Shown here piece by piece: positions 5,860-9,317 of a stretch of 9,317 nt of DNA. Origin of the DNA: Eubacterium sp. CAG:248 (GTDB taxonomy: Bacteria; Bacillota; Clostridia; Lachnospirales; Lachnospiraceae); assembly GCA_000436475.1 (NCBI GenBank), contig FR886196.1:1-9317 (forward strand). Reading direction: 5' to 3'. Each line of letters begins with the position of its first letter. The first letter of the stretch is position 1. A program made the translations under genes and the position numbers. A model generated the notes under the pieces. It ran no database searches and was not told the origin of the DNA. It saw nothing but the letters and a program-made list of their open reading frames with translations.

Positions 5860-8433
5860 TCAATCATCAGCTGTCATACCTTTCCAGAAATCATCAATAT
5901 ATTCTGAAACACAACTGGCATCACACGGATATATCTTATCCCATTCTCTTGGATATTGTAATTCATATTCTTTCGTTAAGAATCTGTCATCAAGAAGTAA
6001 TATAATCCCTTTATCACTATCTGTTCTTATAACCCTTCCTGCCGCCTGAAGCACCTTATTCATGCCAGGATAAACATATGCATACTGATATCCATTCTTG
6101 CCATGTGAATCAAAATAGTCCCTTAATATGTTGCGCTGCCTGCATACCATTGGAATACCTGTTCCAACTACAGCCACACCTATAAGTGCATCCCCTCTTA
6201 AATCAATACCCTCTGAAAATATACCTCCAAGCACACAAAATCCTGCTATATCAGTCTTTTCATTTTCTACAAAAAGTGAAAGAAAGCTCTCTTTATCTGC
6301 TTCTTTCATATTAGATGGCTGTTTTATTATATTGTAAACAGTCTTACCTTCATATTCTTTTTGTTGTTCCTTTTCTTCTTGTTTTTCTGGTTGCTCTTTT
6401 TGTTGTTCTCTTTGTTGTTCTTGTCCTTTTTTTGCTGTGTTTTCATCATTTAAATTTTCATCATTTAAAGCAGCTGATAACTCCAATATCGTATTTTCAT
6501 ATTTCTTAATATATATATCATACACTGACTGCATATAACTGTATGATGGAAAAAATATCATATAACGTCCATGCCTTGATGTAACCATTTTTCTTATATA
6601 ATCAGCTATCTTTGTATATTCGTTTATATTTCTTCTTGTATATCTGCTGCTTACATCCCTGCCTACTATGATTCTTTTATTCGATGTATCAAAAGGTGAA
6701 TGTGCATAAACTGCATAATCACTTATATCACCTGATATCATCTCCTTAAAATAATTGACTGGCAGAAATGTTGCAGAAAACATAACAGAAGCCTTTCCCT
6801 GGCTCAGCCTTAAAGATATATTTTCTGATGGATCAACACAATACAGATGCAATAACATATCACCATCTTTATCAAGCTCTGCATATGTTACGTATTTATC
6901 ATCTGCACAATCATACATGTTAAGAAAATGTCTCACTTTAAAGAAAAAATCCATCATCTCATCACATACCGGATTCTTCTTATGCTTATCAAGAAACTTC
7001 TGCATGTAAGAAAAGCATGCCGAAAGACTTGCTGGAAATGTTCCACAATTATCTACGATTATATATTCTTTATCACACATACGCTTAAGTGAAAGCATAT
7101 ATTTATTACACTTTTCAAGAGAAGATGCAAGTCTTTTATCAATATCTTTCACAAGATTTTTACACTTAAGGAAGTCTTCTTTAACAAGTGTTGCACTATA
7201 CATCTGCCTTGCTCTGTCAACAAGATTATGCGCCTCATCAACAAGAAATATATAATCACCTTTAGCACCATCTGAAAAATATCTCTTAAGTGATGCATCC
7301 GGATCAAACAGATAATTATAGTCACATATAATTCCATCACACCAGTATGATACGTCAAGTGACATCTCAAAAGGGCATACCTTATGTTTGACGGAATACT
7401 CAAGCACCTTTTCCCTGTCTATCACACTTTCATGGGTGATAATGTCATATACAGCATCATTAATTCTGTCAAAATGTCCCTTAGCATATTCACACACATC
7501 AGGGTTGCAGTTTCTTTCGTCCATATGACATATTTTGTCTTTCGCTGTAAGAGTCACTGTTGTAAAATGCAGTCCTTTATCTCTTAATATAGAATACGTT
7601 TCTTCTGCAACTGTGCGTGTTATAGTCTTTGATGTAAGATAAAATATCTTGTCTGCAAGTCCTCTTCCACATGCCTGAACTGATGGATATACTGTGGATA
7701 TAGTCTTTCCAACACCAGTTGGTGCCTGTATATAAAGCTTTTGTCCAGATTCAATAGTCTTGTATACACTTGCAACAAGATTTTTTTGTCCTGCTCTGTA
7801 TTTAAACGGAAAGCTGAGCTTATGTATTGACTCATTTCTTATGATCCTTTCGTCAAATACATAATCCATCCATCTTTTAAAACCGCCAACAAGCTTTTCA
7901 AACCAGCTGTTTATTCTGTTTTTATCATATTCCTCTGTGAATCTTACTATTTTTTCTGTTTCAGGGTTACAGTATGTCATCTGAATATTTATATGTTCAA
8001 GCTTATATCTGTTAAGGTATATGTACCCATACACAAGTGCCTGGGCTTTATGGACATAAACTGGTTCCTTAAGCTTCGTGACATCTGCCTGCATAGTTTT
8101 AATCTCGTCTATAGTCACATCACTTACAGGTATCCTGTTTCCATCATCGTCTTCATCAATATCAGCAATAATGCCATCTGCCCTGCCTTCAAGCTTAAGC
8201 ACGTAATCAAAACCCTTATCAGAGGTCAGCGGTATCTCTTGTCTTAAAAGCACTTCGGCATGGTATGATGAACCCATGGAATGTTGTATCTTTCTATGAA
8301 TTCTTGCCCCCTCCTGCATAACTCTTACATCTGGAACAGATACATCCCTGTTATCTATATCCCCTGATGCACACATGAATTCAACAAGATTTCTGACTGA
8401 TATCCTGAATGTATCATCAACAGCTGTATACAT
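5860..8433 (-). CDS. RecB/Cas4-like nuclease fused to an XPD/DinG-type Fe-S helicase
   Basis: This 857-residue protein has two parts. Residues 1-200 carry all the motifs of a RecB-type PD-(D/E)XK nuclease: GARIH (H46), GRADG (D86), DEIKT (E110, K112) and QALVY (Q131, Y135). Residues 205-857 form a superfamily 2 helicase of the XPD/DinG group: Walker A APTGVGKT (237-244), four cysteines suited to a 4Fe-4S cluster (C302, C309, C314, C353, the last in the typical CPF context), DEAH (399-402), SAT (553-555), GGIFSEGIDL (736-745) and QAAGRVIR (796-803). XPD-like enzymes usually unwind DNA 5' to 3' from single-stranded ends. The combination suggests coupled unwinding and cutting in repair or recombination. 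Unlike Bacillus DinG it has no DEDD exonuclease domain. A Q/E/K-rich insert lies at 656-696. The ATG at 8433 is inside the end of the upstream gene (17-nt overlap), with AAAGG (8442-8446) 8 nt before it. The biological role is inferred; fold and motifs are clear. Confidence 0.9.
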   Translation of the reverse strand: MYTAVDDTFRISVRNLVEFMCASGDIDNRDVSVPDVRVMQEGARIHRKIQHSMGSSYHAEVLLRQEIPLTSDKGFDYVLKLEGRADGIIADIDEDDDGNRIPVSDVTIDEIKTMQADVTKLKEPVYVHKAQALVYGYIYLNRYKLEHINIQMTYCNPETEKIVRFTEEYDKNRINSWFEKLVGGFKRWMDYVFDERIIRNESIHKLSFPFKYRAGQKNLVASVYKTIESGQKLYIQAPTGVGKTISTVYPSVQACGRGLADKIFYLTSKTITRTVAEETYSILRDKGLHFTTVTLTAKDKICHMDERNCNPDVCEYAKGHFDRINDAVYDIITHESVIDREKVLEYSVKHKVCPFEMSLDVSYWCDGIICDYNYLFDPDASLKRYFSDGAKGDYIFLVDEAHNLVDRARQMYSATLVKEDFLKCKNLVKDIDKRLASSLEKCNKYMLSLKRMCDKEYIIVDNCGTFPASLSACFSYMQKFLDKHKKNPVCDEMMDFFFKVRHFLNMYDCADDKYVTYAELDKDGDMLLHLYCVDPSENISLRLSQGKASVMFSATFLPVNYFKEMISGDISDYAVYAHSPFDTSNKRIIVGRDVSSRYTRRNINEYTKIADYIRKMVTSRHGRYMIFFPSYSYMQSVYDIYIKKYENTILELSAALNDENLNDENTAKKGQEQQREQQKEQPEKQEEKEQQKEYEGKTVYNIIKQPSNMKEADKESFLSLFVENEKTDIAGFCVLGGIFSEGIDLRGDALIGVAVVGTGIPMVCRQRNILRDYFDSHGKNGYQYAYVYPGMNKVLQAAGRVIRTDSDKGIILLLDDRFLTKEYELQYPREWDKIYPCDASCVSEYIDDFWKGMTADD
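6346..6468 (-). repeat. Low-complexity Q/E/K insert with a tandem 15-bp repeat inside the helicase gene
   Basis: Residues 656-696 of the helicase are LNDEN twice in tandem (6439-6468, two 15-bp units differing in the last base), then a run rich in Q, E and K coded by CAA, GAA and AAA. The insert lies between helicase motif IV (near 621-630) and motif V (736-745), so it is probably a disordered surface loop that grew by replication slippage. It also contains an A7 run (T7 on the plus strand at 6427-6433). Confidence 0.8.
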
Positions 8434-9214
8434 ATGCGTTACCTTTCTTTCCTACGCGTCTTACAACCCCAAGGTAGTTAAGTATATTAAGGCTTAGCCT
8501 TGCCGTATCTTCATGTACCATGGCAGCTTTTGCGAAATCCTTTACTATAAACTCATCCTCAAGGTCTATTGGAACAAACTGCATGTAATCCTCTGGTCTG
8601 TCAAGCTCTACTATTTTTCTTACACCTAACGGAACTCTGTCATATCTTGTTGCTCCTCTTTTTCTTGTATAATTCCATCCGTTAAGAAGCTTGTATTCTT
8701 CTATATCCATGAGCACCAGATGAACCGAAAGATTCGGATGTTTCAGAAGATTCTTTATCTTATAAAGTTCAAAAAATGCATCATATTCTGTATAGTGCCT
8801 TGGAGATTTTCTTTTCGCACTTATATCACCACTTTCTGGATCTATCCAGCTTATCCACTTGTTATATGCACATGGATAAACAACCGTAACATGATATTCT
8901 TCAAGAAACACAGCAAGCTTATCTCTTAGCTTGTTAAGCTGTCTTGTCTGTATCTCTATGATACCACTGTCATTAAATATGTCTGCATAATATCCATCTA
9001 TAGCCACTTCATGTTTATTCTCATCCGGCTCATAATAGTTCTTAAGCACTGCATGCAATGTCTTTTCCGACAATGTACCTATACCCTTATCATTATGTGC
9101 TGTTCCTAATATCTTCTTTCTGGCTATATTAAATTCATCATAATCTATATACTCATCTGCGGATATTTTTCCTTGCTTAGCTTTACCACTACAATCGTTA
9201 CACTTTTTCCTCAT
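8417..9214 (-). CDS. Putative PD-(D/E)XK nuclease with C-terminal winged helix
   Basis: The product of 265 residues is not one I can name. Its N-terminal half reads as a restriction-endonuclease-like core: a helix with E50 (LSEKTLHAVLKNYY), strands around HEVAIDGYYADIF with D78, strand GIIEIQT with E87 and Q89, a helix (LNKLRDKLAVFLEEY) and strand HVTVVYP. The D-x8-E-x-Q pattern replaces the usual lysine by glutamine; BglII has the same pattern (D84, E93, Q95), so activity is not excluded. Residues about 218-263 look like a winged helix (DFAKAAMVHEDTARLSLNI, then LGVVRRVGKKGNAYVY as the wing), suggesting DNA binding. A CNDC pair sits at 5-8. The ATG at 9214 has GGTG (9223-9226) 8 nt upstream; a TTG at 9235 would leave almost no leader and has no ribosome site. 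It overlaps the helicase gene by 17 nt, so the two are probably made together and work together. Confidence 0.75.
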   Translation of the reverse strand: MRKKCNDCSGKAKQGKISADEYIDYDEFNIARKKILGTAHNDKGIGTLSEKTLHAVLKNYYEPDENKHEVAIDGYYADIFNDSGIIEIQTRQLNKLRDKLAVFLEEYHVTVVYPCAYNKWISWIDPESGDISAKRKSPRHYTEYDAFFELYKIKNLLKHPNLSVHLVLMDIEEYKLLNGWNYTRKRGATRYDRVPLGVRKIVELDRPEDYMQFVPIDLEDEFIVKDFAKAAMVHEDTARLSLNILNYLGVVRRVGKKGNAYVYSC

Positions 9215-9222
9215 AATATCAG

Positions 9223-9226
9223 CACC
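9223..9226 (-). promoter_or_regulatory. Ribosome binding site choosing the ATG of the nuclease/winged-helix gene
   Basis: GGTG, a subset of the AGGAGGTG anti-16S complement, lies 8 nt before the ATG at 9212-9214. It is weak but better than anything before the alternative TTG at 9235. Confidence 0.45.
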
Positions 9227-9258
9227 ATATACCAAACGTATGTTTTAATATAATTAAC

Positions 9259-9287
9259 AGTATACACCAGAGGGCATACAATGACAA
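9259..9287 (-). promoter_or_regulatory. Sigma-A type promoter for the nuclease/helicase unit
   Basis: The minus strand has TTGTCA (9282-9287), a 17-nt spacer and TATACT (9259-9264), each one base from consensus. The expected start near 9252 gives a leader of about 38 nt to the ATG at 9214. A 10-bp perfect palindrome overlaps the -35 box, so repression is possible. Confidence 0.7.
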
Positions 9288-9293
9288 TATTGT
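9284..9293 (-). promoter_or_regulatory. 10-bp palindrome over the -35 box, possible operator
   Basis: ACAATATTGT is a perfect palindrome that covers four bases of the -35 element. In AT-rich intergenic DNA a palindrome of this length can arise by chance, so the assignment as an operator is tentative. Confidence 0.25.
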
Positions 9294-9317
9294 TGTTTAA
9301 TTGAATATTAGTTGGTG

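Noticed and set aside
7149..7835. Two minus-strand frames (7149-7403, 7620-7835) within the helicase gene
   Set aside because: They are alternate frames of an uninterrupted helicase whose motifs run through both regions.

Overview
The window looks like a chromosomal segment from a low-GC Firmicute, most likely a gut Clostridium of the family Lachnospiraceae. This rests on the visibly AT-rich DNA, the AAGGAGG-type ribosome binding sites, the long single-chain form of PurL, and the style of the proteins. It is inference; nothing in the window fixes the species. All six genes are on the minus strand and densely packed (largest gap 97 nt), and no RNA gene, insertion sequence, CRISPR array or phage gene was seen.

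Reading in the direction of transcription (right to left): a well-formed promoter (9259-9287) drives a two-gene unit. Its first gene encodes a 265-residue protein with a likely PD-(D/E)XK nuclease core and a C-terminal winged helix. The second overlaps it by 17 nt and encodes an 857-residue protein joining a RecB/Cas4-like nuclease domain to an XPD/DinG-type iron-sulfur helicase. After 86 nt with a possible promoter comes a four-gene unit: a protein built almost entirely of 26-residue repeats, a FapA (DUF342) family protein with a TTG start, and two paralogues of the succinylglutamate desuccinylase/aspartoacylase (M14-type) family joined by a 4-nt overlap. The upstream paralogue keeps all metal and catalytic residues; the downstream one has lost two of three zinc ligands and the catalytic glutamate. 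After a 97-nt gap with an extended -10 promoter and a leader stem-loop, the purine biosynthesis gene purL starts and runs off the left edge.

The two most interesting units are the nuclease plus nuclease-helicase pair, which reads as a DNA end-processing or repair module, and the active/inactive hydrolase pair co-transcribed with FapA and the repeat protein, whose joint role I cannot name. The location next to purL and the lack of mobile-element signs suggest resident chromosomal genes rather than a recently acquired island.
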